Assembly (NCBI GenBank): GCA_046759385.1
Contig: JBHICC010000012.1
Location: 1-64,000, forward strand
Length of the DNA: 64,000 bases
Source of the DNA: JBHICC01 sp046759385
GTDB taxonomy: Bacteria > Pseudomonadota > Gammaproteobacteria > Acidiferrobacterales > SPGG2
Reading direction: 5' to 3'
A program made the translations under genes and the position numbers. Position 1 is the first letter of the stretch, and each line of letters starts with the position of its first letter. The notes under the pieces were generated by a model that saw nothing but the letters and a program-made list of their open reading frames with translations, had not been told where the DNA came from and searched no databases. This document shows, piece by piece, positions 1 to 8,238 of this stretch.

Positions 1-915
1 GTGTGCATAGACATCACCGGCAAGGACGTTTCCATCCTCGTCGCGCTTTGACGTTTCCCATAGCGATGACCAAGCGCCCACGTCCGACCAACCGGCCTTC
101 AGTGGAATAACGGCAGCCTGATCGGTTTTCTCCATGACGGCGTAATCGATAGAGTCACTCGGACAGTTCTCGAAGGCCTTCTTATCGACATGGAGAAAGG
201 CACCATCCTGACGAGCTTGCCGATACGCCGATTCGCACGCACTCAATACGTCCGCACGGTGCCGCTTAAGCTCGTTCAACCAGACCGATGCGCGCATCAT
301 GAAGATTCCACTGTTCCACAGATACTCATCCGATTCGAGATAACCACGTGCGGTCTTCAGATCAGGCTTTTCGACAAAGGCATCCACCGCACTCCCCGAG
401 GACTCGGGACCGGTCACCGAGGACTGAGACATGGGTTCCCCTACTCTAATGTAACCGTAGCCTGTCGCGGGTGCGGTTGGGACGACACCAAACGTAACAA
501 GATAGCCCCGGGCGGCTATAGCTACGCCCCGCCTAACGCCAGTCCGAAACGCATCGGCATCGCGTATGTCGTGATCCGCTGGCATGACCACTAGGAGGGG
601 ATCACCACCTCGTTCACGCAATAACAGAGCAGCTAAGGTGAGGGCGGGCGCCGTGTTGCGGCCCACCGGCTCAAGAACGATGCTCGCGGCTTTCCGACCG
701 AGTTCCTCGATCTGTTCAGCGATCAAGAATCGGTGCTCTTCGTTGCAGACGAAAATCGGTGCTGCGACGTTCTCGATACCATCCAATCGGGTTACAGTGT
801 CTTGCAGCAACGTACGATTACTTGTCAGCGGCAGCAGCTGTTTTGGATAGTATTCGCGTGACATCGGCCACAAACGTGTGCCGGAGCCACCCGAGAGAAT
901 GACAGGAACAAGCAT
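1..915 (-). CDS. manC: Mannose-1-phosphate guanylyltransferase, C-terminus beyond the window
   Basis: Makes GDP-mannose from mannose-1-phosphate and GTP in the cytoplasm, for mannose- or fucose-containing surface polysaccharides. The frame is open from an ATG at 915 to the window edge, giving 305 residues of a protein usually about 470 long. Visible family motifs are the pyrophosphorylase signature GGSGTRLWPMSR (residues 9-20), PADH (112-115), TGYGYI (151-156), FVEKP (180-184), WNSGIF (200-205) and SDVGAW (277-282). The usual C-terminal isomerase-like domain, if present, lies outside. It is last in a minus-strand polysaccharide run. manC, cpsB and algA are names for one family; which polysaccharide it serves cannot be told here. 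Confidence 0.93.
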   Translation of the reverse strand, partial: MLVPVILSGGSGTRLWPMSREYYPKQLLPLTSNRTLLQDTVTRLDGIENVAAPIFVCNEEHRFLIAEQIEELGRKAASIVLEPVGRNTAPALTLAALLLRERGGDPLLVVMPADHDIRDADAFRTGVRRGVAIAARGYLVTFGVVPTAPATGYGYIRVGEPMSQSSVTGPESSGSAVDAFVEKPDLKTARGYLESDEYLWNSGIFMMRASVWLNELKRHRADVLSACESAYRQARQDGAFLHVDKKAFENCPSDSIDYAVMEKTDQAAVIPLKAGWSDVGAWSSLWETSKRDEDGNVLAGDVYAH

Positions 916-920
916 GCTTT

Positions 921-945
921 CGTGAGTCGTTAGCCGTTAATCGTA
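921..945. repeat. Heptamer-periodic intergenic repeat, copy A
   Basis: Just upstream of manC the sequence steps in 7-base units: CGTGAGT, CGTTAGC, CGTTAAT, CGTACTT. The same kind of unit recurs near 2.0, 12.1, 22.9 and 41.5 kb. The periodicity is seen directly; common origin is inferred. Confidence 0.5.
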
Positions 946-985
946 CTTTGCGGCCCGCTACCTTGAGCAGGCATCAAAGATCGAG

Positions 986-1996
986 CTAGGAGATACCATA
1001 ATATTCCTTATACCACTCGACAAACTTGGCAACGCCGGCTTCTACCGTGGTTTTGGGCTGAAAACCCGTGTCGGCGGCCAGATCATCGATGTTCGCATAG
1101 GTCGCCGGCACGTCGCCGTCTTGCATCGGTAGTAGCTCCATTTTCGCCTTACGCCCGACGTGTTCTTCCAGAACCTGGATATAATGCAGTAGCTCGACCG
1201 GCTGGTTGTTGCCGATGTTGTATACCCGGTAGGGGGCGCGACTCGTTGCGGGATCCGGGGCATCGCCTGACCAACTGTTATCTTCGTTCGGTATCAGGTC
1301 GATAGTTCGGACGACCCCTTCAACGATATCGTCGATATAGGTGAAGTCGCGCGTCATGCGGCCGTGATTGAAAACCGAGATCGGCGTACCTTCCAGGATA
1401 CCCTTGGTGAACTTGAAAAGCGCCATATCCGGCCGACCCCAAGGCCCGTATACGGTAAAGAATCGCAATCCAGTGCAAGGTAATCCATATAAGTGAGCAT
1501 ATGTGTGCGCCATCAGCTCGTTCGCCTTCTTGCTCGCGGCATACAGCGACACAGGGTGGTCGACGTTATCGTGCTCGGAAAACGGTAGCTTGGTATTGGC
1601 GCCGTAGACAGAGCTCGAGGACGCGAACACTAAATGCTCGACGCTCGTGTGACGGCAACCTTCAAGGATGTTTCCGAATCCCACCAGATTGGCGTCGATA
1701 TAGGCATAAGGATTTTCTATCGAATAGCGCACGCCGGCTTGGGCCGCCATATGGGCGACTGCATCGAATTGTTGGGAACGGAAAAGTGCATTCATCGAAT
1801 CGCGCAAGCTCACGTCAAGTTTTTCAAACGTGAACCCGGAACGACCGACGAGGCGCCTAAGACGTGCTTCTTTTAGGGTAACATCGTAATACGCGTTCAT
1901 ATTGTCGATGCCATGCACCTCGTCGCCGCGATCCAATAATCGAAGGGCTAACGCATTGCCGATAAAACCAGCGACGCCAGTGACTAAAATCTTCAT
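986..1996 (-). CDS. NAD-dependent sugar-nucleotide epimerase, UDP-glucuronate 4-epimerase type
   Basis: An extended short-chain dehydrogenase that likely interconverts UDP-glucuronate and UDP-galacturonate for surface polysaccharide. The 336 residues match the CapI/UDP-GlcA epimerase length. Seen: the Rossmann motif GVAGFIG (7-13), the YYDV-LK-RL segment near residues 37-47 typical of this subgroup, a Ser cluster at 126-129 and the catalytic Y-x3-K pair at Tyr152/Lys156. It lies between the winged-helix regulator and manC on the same strand, with 7-mer repeats in both flanking gaps. Substrate specificity inside the GalE/CapI family is inferred from the N-terminal pattern, so a related epimerase remains possible. 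Confidence 0.88.
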   Translation of the reverse strand: MKILVTGVAGFIGNALALRLLDRGDEVHGIDNMNAYYDVTLKEARLRRLVGRSGFTFEKLDVSLRDSMNALFRSQQFDAVAHMAAQAGVRYSIENPYAYIDANLVGFGNILEGCRHTSVEHLVFASSSSVYGANTKLPFSEHDNVDHPVSLYAASKKANELMAHTYAHLYGLPCTGLRFFTVYGPWGRPDMALFKFTKGILEGTPISVFNHGRMTRDFTYIDDIVEGVVRTIDLIPNEDNSWSGDAPDPATSRAPYRVYNIGNNQPVELLHYIQVLEEHVGRKAKMELLPMQDGDVPATYANIDDLAADTGFQPKTTVEAGVAKFVEWYKEYYGIS

Positions 1997-2075
1997 CGTC
2001 AGTCGTTAGTCGACATAAGATTTGTTATGTGGGTTGACGGCTCACGGTTAACGGATCACAGTTCACGGATTCAAG
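1997..2075. repeat. Heptamer-periodic intergenic repeat, copy B
   Basis: Two blocks of 7-base units lie upstream of the epimerase start: CGTCAGT, CGTTAGT near 1997-2014, and CGGCTCA, CGGTTAA, CGGATCA, CAGTTCA, CGGATTC near 2038-2072. The second block is close to the reverse complement of the unit in the first. The rest of the gap to 2249 shows no gene. Confidence 0.5.
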
Positions 2076-2249
2076 CACGCTACCGCCATGCAGCACGCAT
2101 TGCGTTCCGCACGGCCTATTTGAAATCGTTTGCAGCCACCCCGCGGGCGGGCTGTTATCAGGTCCTCAGATGGCCGACAGGCTAGACCAAGTGAGGTAAC
2201 CCCTTGTAATCCATCGACGACAAATTGTTGTGTTCGCCTACAAAGTCGG

Positions 2250-2852
2250 TTATTCCAATCCCAGGATGTCCGGTACGATCACGCGCTCGCGCCCCACGAG
2301 CGCAGCGAGGTGCTCGAAGCGCGTCGCGGGCGACTGCAGATCCGTTAGCACGCATACATCGAATGGTGCTGCGCCATCGAGCTCGCGCCAAATCGTCTTT
2401 CCGATGAACTGTGTGCGCTCGGACTCGGGGTCATAAACACCAGCGATCTCTATATCCGCCTCCAAGGCCTGCAGCGACGCGATCTCCGCGAGATCGGAGA
2501 CCCCGCAAAGAACGACCCTACGCCAACCATTCGCTGCACATTGCTGAAAAGCCTTGGCACACGATGTACTCGCGCGCCGATAGAAGGTGAAGGAAATCGA
2601 GAGATACTTACCGGTAAGCCGGCTTTTTTCGGCGAATCCCTTGGGCGTTAGATAATAGAGGTAGCGGTTGGCCGGCGCTTCGCGGATCTTGACGAATCCC
2701 TTGCGGATACAGCGCTTTAGGTATGAATTGGCAAGCCCGAGTGCAACTCCCATATGGCGTGCCAGATGCCGCTGGCTAACATCACTTTTCTTTCCAATCT
2801 CGTCCAGCAGCTCAAGTACGAGCTCTTCCTCGCGCTCGCTCTTCCTGTTCAT
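2250..2852 (-). CDS. Winged-helix transcriptional regulator of polysaccharide genes (MarR/EPS-type N-terminus)
   Basis: A 200-residue DNA-binding regulator. The first 75 or so residues form a winged helix (ELLDEIGKKSDVSQRHLARH, then a recognition segment with LANSYLKRCIRKGF and a wing ending YLTPKGFAEK). This resembles the MarR-type regulators found beside exopolysaccharide clusters. The C-terminal part (GWRRVVLCGVSDLAEIASL onward) looks like a Rossmann-type sensor domain, which could bind a nucleotide or sugar nucleotide (inference). I chose the ATG at 2852 because it begins the conserved part; a TTG at 2888 is in frame. The chosen start sits inside a 17-bp perfect palindrome, suggesting autoregulation. 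It follows rfaH on the same strand. Confidence 0.82.
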   Translation of the reverse strand: MNRKSEREEELVLELLDEIGKKSDVSQRHLARHMGVALGLANSYLKRCIRKGFVKIREAPANRYLYYLTPKGFAEKSRLTGKYLSISFTFYRRASTSCAKAFQQCAANGWRRVVLCGVSDLAEIASLQALEADIEIAGVYDPESERTQFIGKTIWRELDGAAPFDVCVLTDLQSPATRFEHLAALVGRERVIVPDILGLE

Positions 2853-2862
2853 ATTATGAACA
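2846..2862. promoter_or_regulatory. 17-bp palindrome over the regulator start codon, candidate autoregulatory operator
   Basis: TGTTCATATTATGAACA is a perfect 8-1-8 palindrome containing the ATG at 2850-2852 of the winged-helix regulator. Its position between a possible -10 box and the start codon suits repression by the gene's own product. The palindrome is seen; the function is inferred. Confidence 0.5.
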
Positions 2863-2888
2863 CTATAGATGTAAACCGAGCACGTCAA
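2862..2888 (-). promoter_or_regulatory. Possible promoter of the winged-helix regulator
   Basis: On the minus strand TTGACG (2888-2883) and TATAGT (2867-2862) are separated by 15 bases. A start about 7 bases downstream would fall almost on the ATG at 2852, so the mRNA could be nearly leaderless; no Shine-Dalgarno sequence is seen. The spacer is shorter than ideal. Confidence 0.35.
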
Positions 2889-2914
2889 GCAGAAAAATGA
2901 GGCCCGATAGGAAC

Positions 2915-3430
2915 TTAGCGGGCGGGTTCGATGACGTCCCGGGGAACTTGGACGCGCGCTTGTTTTCCCATGATTTCCAGCAGCACAACCACCCGATCAC
3001 GGCCAGAACGGGCAACGAAAATCCCCTCAAAGCCGGTCATCGCACCATCGGCGATTCGCAGGCTATCACCCCGCTTGAAGTCCTTCGGCGGCAGTACCTG
3101 AATCCCCTGCTCGTCCTCTCTCTCCCTCAAGGTGCCGATTAAGTCGCCCGGCACAGGCGTTGGGTGCTGCCCGAAGCGGACCAGCGAAGTCACGCCCAAG
3201 GTGGAGCGAATCGGGCCCCAGTTGTCGTGATGCGTATCGAGATGGATAAACAGGTAGCGAGGGAACATCGGCTCGACCACGAACACGCGCCGCCCCAAAC
3301 GGCGGCGTCGCTGGTGAATCTTCGGCAGGTAGGTTTCGAAATCCTGGCGTTCTAGATTCAGTTTGGCGACATCCTCTTGCCGAGGCTTGCAGTAAACCAG
3401 ATACCATTTTTTGCCGCCGTTCACAGACAT
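2915..3430 (-). CDS. rfaH: RfaH-like NusG-family transcription antiterminator
   Basis: A specialised NusG paralogue that rides RNA polymerase through long operons, typically for LPS, capsule or exopolysaccharide. The 171 residues begin with the NGN domain pattern KWYLVYCKPRQEDVAKLNLE (about 8-27), continue with the segment YLPKI...FPRYLFIHLD, and end with a KOW-like part (KRGDSLRIADGAMTGFEGIF near 123-142). It sits between hldD (22 bases away) and the winged-helix regulator on the same strand, which fits control of the polysaccharide genes to the left. No ops element was identified by eye. A local polysaccharide-specific NusG paralogue is equally compatible. Confidence 0.88.
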   Translation of the reverse strand: MSVNGGKKWYLVYCKPRQEDVAKLNLERQDFETYLPKIHQRRRRLGRRVFVVEPMFPRYLFIHLDTHHDNWGPIRSTLGVTSLVRFGQHPTPVPGDLIGTLREREDEQGIQVLPPKDFKRGDSLRIADGAMTGFEGIFVARSGRDRVVVLLEIMGKQARVQVPRDVIEPAR

Positions 3431-3452
3431 ATATTAGGTAACAACTGTGAGA

Positions 3453-4475
3453 CTACTTGGCAGCCGATTGGTGGGCTTCACGATGGTTTTCATACAAATA
3501 GTCTCGTACGTATCGGCCTACGCTCTCTTCCACCGTTGAAAACGCTTGCGTAAATCCGGCTGCCCGCAAAGCGTTGACATCTGCTTGGGTGAAGCTCTGG
3601 TACTTGCCTCTTAGATCAGCGGGAAAGTCGATGTACTTAATCGCCTCCTGACGACGGAGCTCCCTAAGCGCCAGTGCGCGTTCGCCCTCGAGCTCGCGCA
3701 CAGTGTTTATCACGGCCCCGGCGACGTCGTTGAATGTCTGGCTGCGCCCGGTGCCGACGTTAAAAATGCCGCTTTTATCCCCGTGGTCGAGAAAGAACAG
3801 ATTCACGGCGACAACGTCGTCTACAGATATAAAGTCGCGCCGCTGCTCGCCATCGGCGTAGCCGCCACTGCCACAGAACGGTCTGACATGACCTTCGCTG
3901 CGATACTGGTTAAAAAACTGAAAGGCGACGGATGCCATACGCGCCTTGTGCTGCTCGCGTTGGCCATACACGTTGAAGTAGCGCAAAGCAACGATCTGTG
4001 CTGTCTTGTGCGGCAGTAGGCGTCGCACATACTGATCGAACAGGAACTTTGAATACCCGTAGATATTGAGCGGTGCCTCGCACTCACGGTTCTCGCGAAA
4101 TACAGGGCCCGCTCCATAGACGGATGCAGACGACGCATAGATAAGCGGAATCCGGTTCTGCTGGCAATAATGGAGCACTGATTTCGAATAGCCGTAGTTG
4201 TTATCCATCATAAAGCGACCATTCTGCTCCGTCGTGTCTGAGCAAGCGCCCTGATGGAGCACGGCCTTCGGCTTGTACGGCAAAGTGCCCGCTTCGATCA
4301 GCTCACGGAATTCGTGCTTGTCTATGAAATCGGCGATTTCGCAGTCGACGAGATTCTTAAACTTGGCCGCGTGCTCGAGATTGTCGACAACGACGATGTC
4401 CTCAATGCCTCGCTCGTTGAGCGCTTTGACGACATTGGCGCCAACGAAACCCGCACCACCAGTAACCACGTACAT
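3453..4475 (-). CDS. hldD: ADP-L-glycero-D-manno-heptose 6-epimerase
   Basis: Epimerises ADP-D,D-heptose to the ADP-L,D form used in the LPS inner core. The 340 residues start with the Rossmann motif GGAGFVGANVV (6-16), contain the HQGACSDTT signature near residues 74-82, SSASVYG near 115-121, and the Y-x3-K catalytic pair in IYGYSKFLFD. The C-terminal FPADLRGKYQSFTQAD stretch is typical of HldD. Its ATG overlaps the upstream kinase stop by one base (TGATG), so the pair is translationally coupled. Both genes act in the same pathway. Confidence 0.96.
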   Translation of the reverse strand: MYVVTGGAGFVGANVVKALNERGIEDIVVVDNLEHAAKFKNLVDCEIADFIDKHEFRELIEAGTLPYKPKAVLHQGACSDTTEQNGRFMMDNNYGYSKSVLHYCQQNRIPLIYASSASVYGAGPVFRENRECEAPLNIYGYSKFLFDQYVRRLLPHKTAQIVALRYFNVYGQREQHKARMASVAFQFFNQYRSEGHVRPFCGSGGYADGEQRRDFISVDDVVAVNLFFLDHGDKSGIFNVGTGRSQTFNDVAGAVINTVRELEGERALALRELRRQEAIKYIDFPADLRGKYQSFTQADVNALRAAGFTQAFSTVEESVGRYVRDYLYENHREAHQSAAK

Positions 4476-5431
4476 CAGCGTTCCTCGAGCGCGAGCTCGT
4501 GCAGAATTTCCTCGGGCAGCGCCGACGCAGCGCCGACTTTGCCAACGACAATCCCCGCCGCTACGTTAGCTAAATGCAGCGCATCCCCAGGCTCACCGGC
4601 AACGGCGTAAGCACAGCCCATGGCGGCAATAACGGTATCACCTGCTCCGGTGACATCGAACACTTCCTTGGCCCGGGCCGCATAGTGCAACGCCTCGCCA
4701 TTGCGTCTGACAAGACTCATTCCTTGCTCGCCCCGCGTCACCAGCACGGCACCGAGCTCAAGCGACTCAACCATGGACCTCCCTTTTTCCTCGAGCTCCT
4801 TTTCGTTGCGGAACCGGCCTGAGACTTGCTCGAATTCCTTGCGGTTCGGCGTGACTAAGTCTGCCCCACGGTAGCCATTGTAATCGTCCCCCTTGGGATC
4901 GACGACTACGGGAATACCCGCTCTTCGTGCCGCGTCGATCATTTCTTGAATGTAGCCCAAACCACCCTTGCCGTAATCAGAGATTATCACTACCTGATAC
5001 TCGGGTAGTCGCTCCAAGTAGGCATCAAGCAGCCGCACGCGACCGTCCTTGCTGACTGGCATGTCGAAATCGAGTCGAATGAGCTGCTGGTTTTGAGAAA
5101 TGACGCGCAGCTTGACGGTCGTATTGACCAGTTTGTCACGCTGCAATAGGCATTGAATCTCGCCCTCGCCCAAAAGTCGCTGCAGCGCGTCCGCTTCGCT
5201 GTCATCGCCACTGACCGCAAACAGAGAGCACCGCGCACCTAATGCCCTCACGTTGCGGGCGACGTTCGCCGCCCCCCCTGGCAGCTCCTCGCAACGGCCA
5301 ACAGCGACTACGGGTACAGGCGCTTCGGGCGAGATCCGTTCCACGCCCCCATACCAGTAGCGATCGAGCATAGCATCGCCCACGACCAAGACGCGGCTAT
5401 CGGCGATCTTCTTAAGGAGTTTCTCGAGCAC
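4475..5431 (-). CDS. hldE: D-glycero-beta-D-manno-heptose-7-phosphate kinase (HldE kinase domain only)
   Basis: Phosphorylates heptose-7-phosphate to the 1,7-bisphosphate for ADP-heptose synthesis. The 318 residues are a PfkB/ribokinase fold: the early GDAMLDRYWYGGVERISPEA segment (about 18-37), the GGAANVARN motif (52-60) and the C-terminal PfkB signature DVTGAGDTVIA near residue 260. In E. coli HldE is bifunctional with a C-terminal nucleotidyltransferase of about 150 residues; here the protein stops after the kinase, so the transferase (HldC/RfaE2) must be encoded elsewhere. RfaE1 and HldA are alternative names for the single-domain form. Confidence 0.93.
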   Translation of the reverse strand: MLEKLLKKIADSRVLVVGDAMLDRYWYGGVERISPEAPVPVVAVGRCEELPGGAANVARNVRALGARCSLFAVSGDDSEADALQRLLGEGEIQCLLQRDKLVNTTVKLRVISQNQQLIRLDFDMPVSKDGRVRLLDAYLERLPEYQVVIISDYGKGGLGYIQEMIDAARRAGIPVVVDPKGDDYNGYRGADLVTPNRKEFEQVSGRFRNEKELEEKGRSMVESLELGAVLVTRGEQGMSLVRRNGEALHYAARAKEVFDVTGAGDTVIAAMGCAYAVAGEPGDALHLANVAAGIVVGKVGAASALPEEILHELALEER

Positions 5432-5451
5432 GCTTTTGCTCCCTATCGAGG

Positions 5452-5469
5452 GCCGCCCTGACGGGCGGC
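5452..5469. other. GC-rich hairpin between pyrF and the heptose kinase gene
   Basis: GCCGCCC, loop TGAC, GGGCGGC forms a perfect 7-bp stem in the 94-base gap. No T-run follows on the minus strand, so it is not a standard intrinsic terminator. Confidence 0.35.
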
Positions 5470-5525
5470 GATCTTATCAGGCCACCGACGATGCTGTCGA
5501 CCGACGACACTCGTGAGGTTGCCGC

Positions 5526-6224
5526 TTAAACCTCGCCAAGCTCTTGATTGATCGCATCCAGCATCGCGCGAGGATCGATCGCGCGTGTAATCGGCCGACC
5601 GATCACGAGATAGTCCGCACCCTGTTGCAGTGCTTCCTTCGGCGAAAGCGTGCGTGCTTGATCGTCGTTACTCACCGGTTCCGGGCGAATGCCTGGTGTA
5701 ACCAGCAGAAAGTCTTCAGGGAACATCTTACGCAACCGCGCCGCCTCCTGTGGCGAACACACGACACCATCGAGACCCGCGTCTTGCGCGAGCTTCGCCA
5801 GCGCGTCGACCTGATTCTCCAGGCCCCCACTCAGCCCGATCTGAGCCAAAGTCGCTTCCGTGTGACTCGTAAGTAAAGTCACGCCGGTCAACAACGGTCG
5901 GTGTGTGCTGGTGCCGATGGCATCGCGCGCCGCGCGCAGCATCGCGTCCCCACCTAAGGTATGGACGTTTAACATCCATATACCCAGTCGCGTCGCCGCG
6001 GCACATGCCCGAGTTACTGTGGTGGGAATATCATGGAGCTTCAGGTCAAGGAAAACGTCGAACTCTCGATCGATGAGTGCCTCGACCAGTGACGGCCCGC
6101 CCACTGAGAACAGCTCGATACCGACCTTTAGCTTGCATTGAGAGGGGCTAACTAAATCGACAAAACTGAGTGCTTCGTCGGTGGATGCGAAATCGACCGC
6201 CACGATCACGCGTGAGCTGCGCAC
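5526..6224 (-). CDS. pyrF: Orotidine 5'-phosphate decarboxylase
   Basis: Converts OMP to UMP, the last step of pyrimidine synthesis. The 232-residue TIM barrel shows the substrate Asp near the start (VAVDFAS), a KVG segment (33-35), the catalytic FLDLKLHDIPTTV block (residues 57-69, K-D-K-D network) and the C-terminal TPGIRPE and VIGRPITRA phosphate-binding motifs. The start is GTG at 6224, overlapping the lapB stop by one base (TAGTG), so translation is coupled. The lapA-lapB-pyrF order is common in Gammaproteobacteria. Confidence 0.97.
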   Translation of the reverse strand: MRSSRVIVAVDFASTDEALSFVDLVSPSQCKLKVGIELFSVGGPSLVEALIDREFDVFLDLKLHDIPTTVTRACAAATRLGIWMLNVHTLGGDAMLRAARDAIGTSTHRPLLTGVTLLTSHTEATLAQIGLSGGLENQVDALAKLAQDAGLDGVVCSPQEAARLRKMFPEDFLLVTPGIRPEPVSNDDQARTLSPKEALQQGADYLVIGRPITRAIDPRAMLDAINQELGEV

Positions 6225-7393
6225 TATTCCTCCAAGACCGGCATAATGGTACTCCAGCGATTACAACTGGGGCAGAGCCAATGTAACGACTTGCCCTTGA
6301 AGCCACACTGCTGACAGGCATATCCCCGATGCTGATCACGCAGCTCCTCGATAATCGTTCGCAACAGCAACAAATCGTCTTTACTGGAGCCAGCGGCCTC
6401 CGTCAGATTTAACTCGATCAGCCGATGCAAGCCGTGAACCGAGGGTCGGCGTCGTAACGACTCGACGACGAATTTCTCGGCGGCATCGATGCCTTCACGA
6501 TTCCTTATAATATCGGCGAAAGTGAGCACTAGGCCGATAATCTGATGCCGTTGCAACGCCGAGAGGAAGAATTGATACAGCCCGTCTTCGTCACCTAGAT
6601 GGCGGTAACTATCGGCAATCCTTTCCGCTACCTCGCCGAGAAACTGGGCGTCTTGATCTTCGATCAGCTTCCACGCCTTGATCGCCTCACGTTGCTTACC
6701 GCAGGCCGCCTCAATGTCGCCCAACAAAATGCTCGCGCGCACACAACTGCGGTCATTAGCGAGCGCTTCCTTGGCATACCGCCTTGCAGCCGCATAGTCT
6801 TCCCCAGAAACAGCCCGCCCCGCTAACTCGCAATAGTAGTGCGCGATGACAGCATCCATAGGCCTGCCGGAGAGCCTAGCGAGCTTGCGAGCAGTCGAAA
6901 CGGCCTTGTTCCATTCCTTCTCCTGCTCGTAGATGCGAAGCAGAAGACGCAGCGCCTGTTCATTGTGAAGCCTGATTTCAGCCAGCTCGAGGAACAAGTT
7001 TTCAGCGCGGTCGAATAGACCCGCCTTCAAGTAATCCTGCCCCAATTCGAGCAAAGCGTGAGACCGCTGCTCTTTGTCTAAGGTGGGTCGTGCGATCAAA
7101 TTCTGATGGATGCGGATCGCCCGTTCGACTTCGCCCCGTCGGCGAAATAGGTTACCGAGTGCGAGATGTGTTTCAACAGTCTCGGAATTGACCTCTAGCG
7201 CTTGCGTAAATACCTCGATCGCTTTGTCCGGCTGCTCGTTTAATAGAAAGTTCAGTCCTTTGAAATAGGCCGACGGTAGGTCAAACGAGTTCCTCTTAGC
7301 TCGGCGTTTCTGGTCCAGCCGGGCTCCGAGCCATCCCGATGCCGCCGCCATTGGCAGCAGCAACCAAAGCAGATTGTAAACGTTAAACGACAT
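6224..7393 (-). CDS. lapB: Lipopolysaccharide assembly protein B (TPR and rubredoxin-type ribbon)
   Basis: LapB is an inner-membrane adaptor that links LPS transport to FtsH-dependent turnover of LpxC. The 389 residues match the family: an N-terminal membrane segment (LLWLLLPMAAASGWLGARL, about 8-26), a GLNFLLNEQPDKAIEVFTQA start of several TPR repeats, and a C-terminal CQQC...CPSC ribbon (about 361-379). Its start overlaps the lapA end by 11 bases. It belongs with the neighbouring LPS genes functionally. Confidence 0.96.
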   Translation of the reverse strand: MSFNVYNLLWLLLPMAAASGWLGARLDQKRRAKRNSFDLPSAYFKGLNFLLNEQPDKAIEVFTQALEVNSETVETHLALGNLFRRRGEVERAIRIHQNLIARPTLDKEQRSHALLELGQDYLKAGLFDRAENLFLELAEIRLHNEQALRLLLRIYEQEKEWNKAVSTARKLARLSGRPMDAVIAHYYCELAGRAVSGEDYAAARRYAKEALANDRSCVRASILLGDIEAACGKQREAIKAWKLIEDQDAQFLGEVAERIADSYRHLGDEDGLYQFFLSALQRHQIIGLVLTFADIIRNREGIDAAEKFVVESLRRRPSVHGLHRLIELNLTEAAGSSKDDLLLLRTIIEELRDQHRGYACQQCGFKGKSLHWLCPSCNRWSTIMPVLEE

Positions 7394-7679
7394 CCTTTAT
7401 GGGCAGTGCGCGGAGGTTTGTGACCTCTTGCTCCACCCGACGTAATTCCTTACGTTGCTGCACCAGCTGGCGCTGCATGCGCATGACTATTCTCAAGCTG
7501 CCAATAAACCCAACGACAACCCCAAAAGCGAACGTCAAAAGTAGCACCCACGCCAGCGGGCCGTTCCAATGGAACCCAAAGTAGTAGTTGACGTCCACGG
7601 CATGCTGGTTCTGGAAGGTCAAGGTAGCGCCGAAAAACAACACGACTGCTGCGATCAGCCCGTAGATCAACTTCTTCAT
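7383..7679 (-). CDS. lapA: Lipopolysaccharide assembly protein A (DUF1049)
   Basis: A small inner-membrane partner of LapB. The 98-residue protein has two membrane spans (about 4-21 and 40-62) separated by the family segment FQNQHAVDVNYYFG, then a basic coiled-coil tail (MRMQRQLVQQRKELRRVEQE). I chose the ATG at 7679 because GGAGGA lies just upstream and residues before it (in-frame start 7754) do not look conserved. lapA and lapB overlap and form an operon with pyrF. Confidence 0.92.
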   Translation of the reverse strand: MKKLIYGLIAAVVLFFGATLTFQNQHAVDVNYYFGFHWNGPLAWVLLLTFAFGVVVGFIGSLRIVMRMQRQLVQQRKELRRVEQEVTNLRALPIKDVV

Positions 7680-7852
7680 TGATTCCTCCGCTTCTGTTGG
7701 AGGGTTGTATACCGGATCCCGTCGCCGGACAGCGTCATCCCGACTTCCCGGCACCGGCAGTTTAATACGAGCACTGCAAAAAACCTAAGCCGTGCTACCG
7801 ACTGCATTCGCCTGTTGATCACCGGGGTGCCACAAAGGTATTCGTTGCAATC

Positions 7853-7885
7853 AAACAAAAACGGCATTGGAGCACCAATGCCGTT
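7853..7885 (-). terminator. Intrinsic terminator downstream of ihfB
   Basis: On the minus strand AACGGCATTGG, loop TGCT, CCAATGCCGTT forms an 11-bp stem followed by TTTTGTTTG. It starts about 25 bases past the ihfB stop and separates the gyrA-to-ihfB run from lapAB-pyrF. Confidence 0.88.
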
Positions 7886-7910
7886 CACCGTTCTGCTTGA
7901 GGAATGTGCC

Positions 7911-8204
7911 CTAGCTTGGCTCCATGGGGTTATTGACGCGCTCCCTGAGTTCCTTCCCTGGCTTGAAATGCGGTACGTACTTATCTGAGACGGCCACCGA
8001 CGCACCCGTCTTAGGGTTGCGACCGATGCGGGGCGGGCGGTAGTGCAGCGAAAAGCTCCCAAATCCCCGGACCTCGATGCGCTCGCCGGAGGCCAAAGCC
8101 GCACCCATCTGTGCCAGCAATTCCTTGACGGCCAGCTCGACGTCACGATAGTCCAGCTGAGGTTGCTTTGCTGCCAACTGGCCAATGAGTTCCGACTTCG
8201 TCAT
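7911..8204 (-). CDS. ihfB: Integration host factor subunit beta
   Basis: DNA-bending nucleoid protein that works as a heterodimer with IhfA. The 97 residues open MTKSELIGQLAAKQPQ and carry the DNABII signature region with GFGSFSLHYRPPRIGRNPKT (about 49-68), including the Pro that intercalates into DNA. The KYVPHFKPGKELRERVN end is typical of IhfB. It follows rpsA by 34 bases, the usual gammaproteobacterial arrangement, and is followed by an intrinsic terminator. Confidence 0.97.
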   Translation of the reverse strand: MTKSELIGQLAAKQPQLDYRDVELAVKELLAQMGAALASGERIEVRGFGSFSLHYRPPRIGRNPKTGASVAVSDKYVPHFKPGKELRERVNNPMEPS

Positions 8205-8238
8205 CGCTATTTCAATTTAGGCAATAAAAGATACTGTT

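Noticed and set aside
190..850. Two plus-strand open frames (190-594, 584-850)
   Set aside because: They lie antisense to manC, whose minus-strand frame is open and carries clear motifs.
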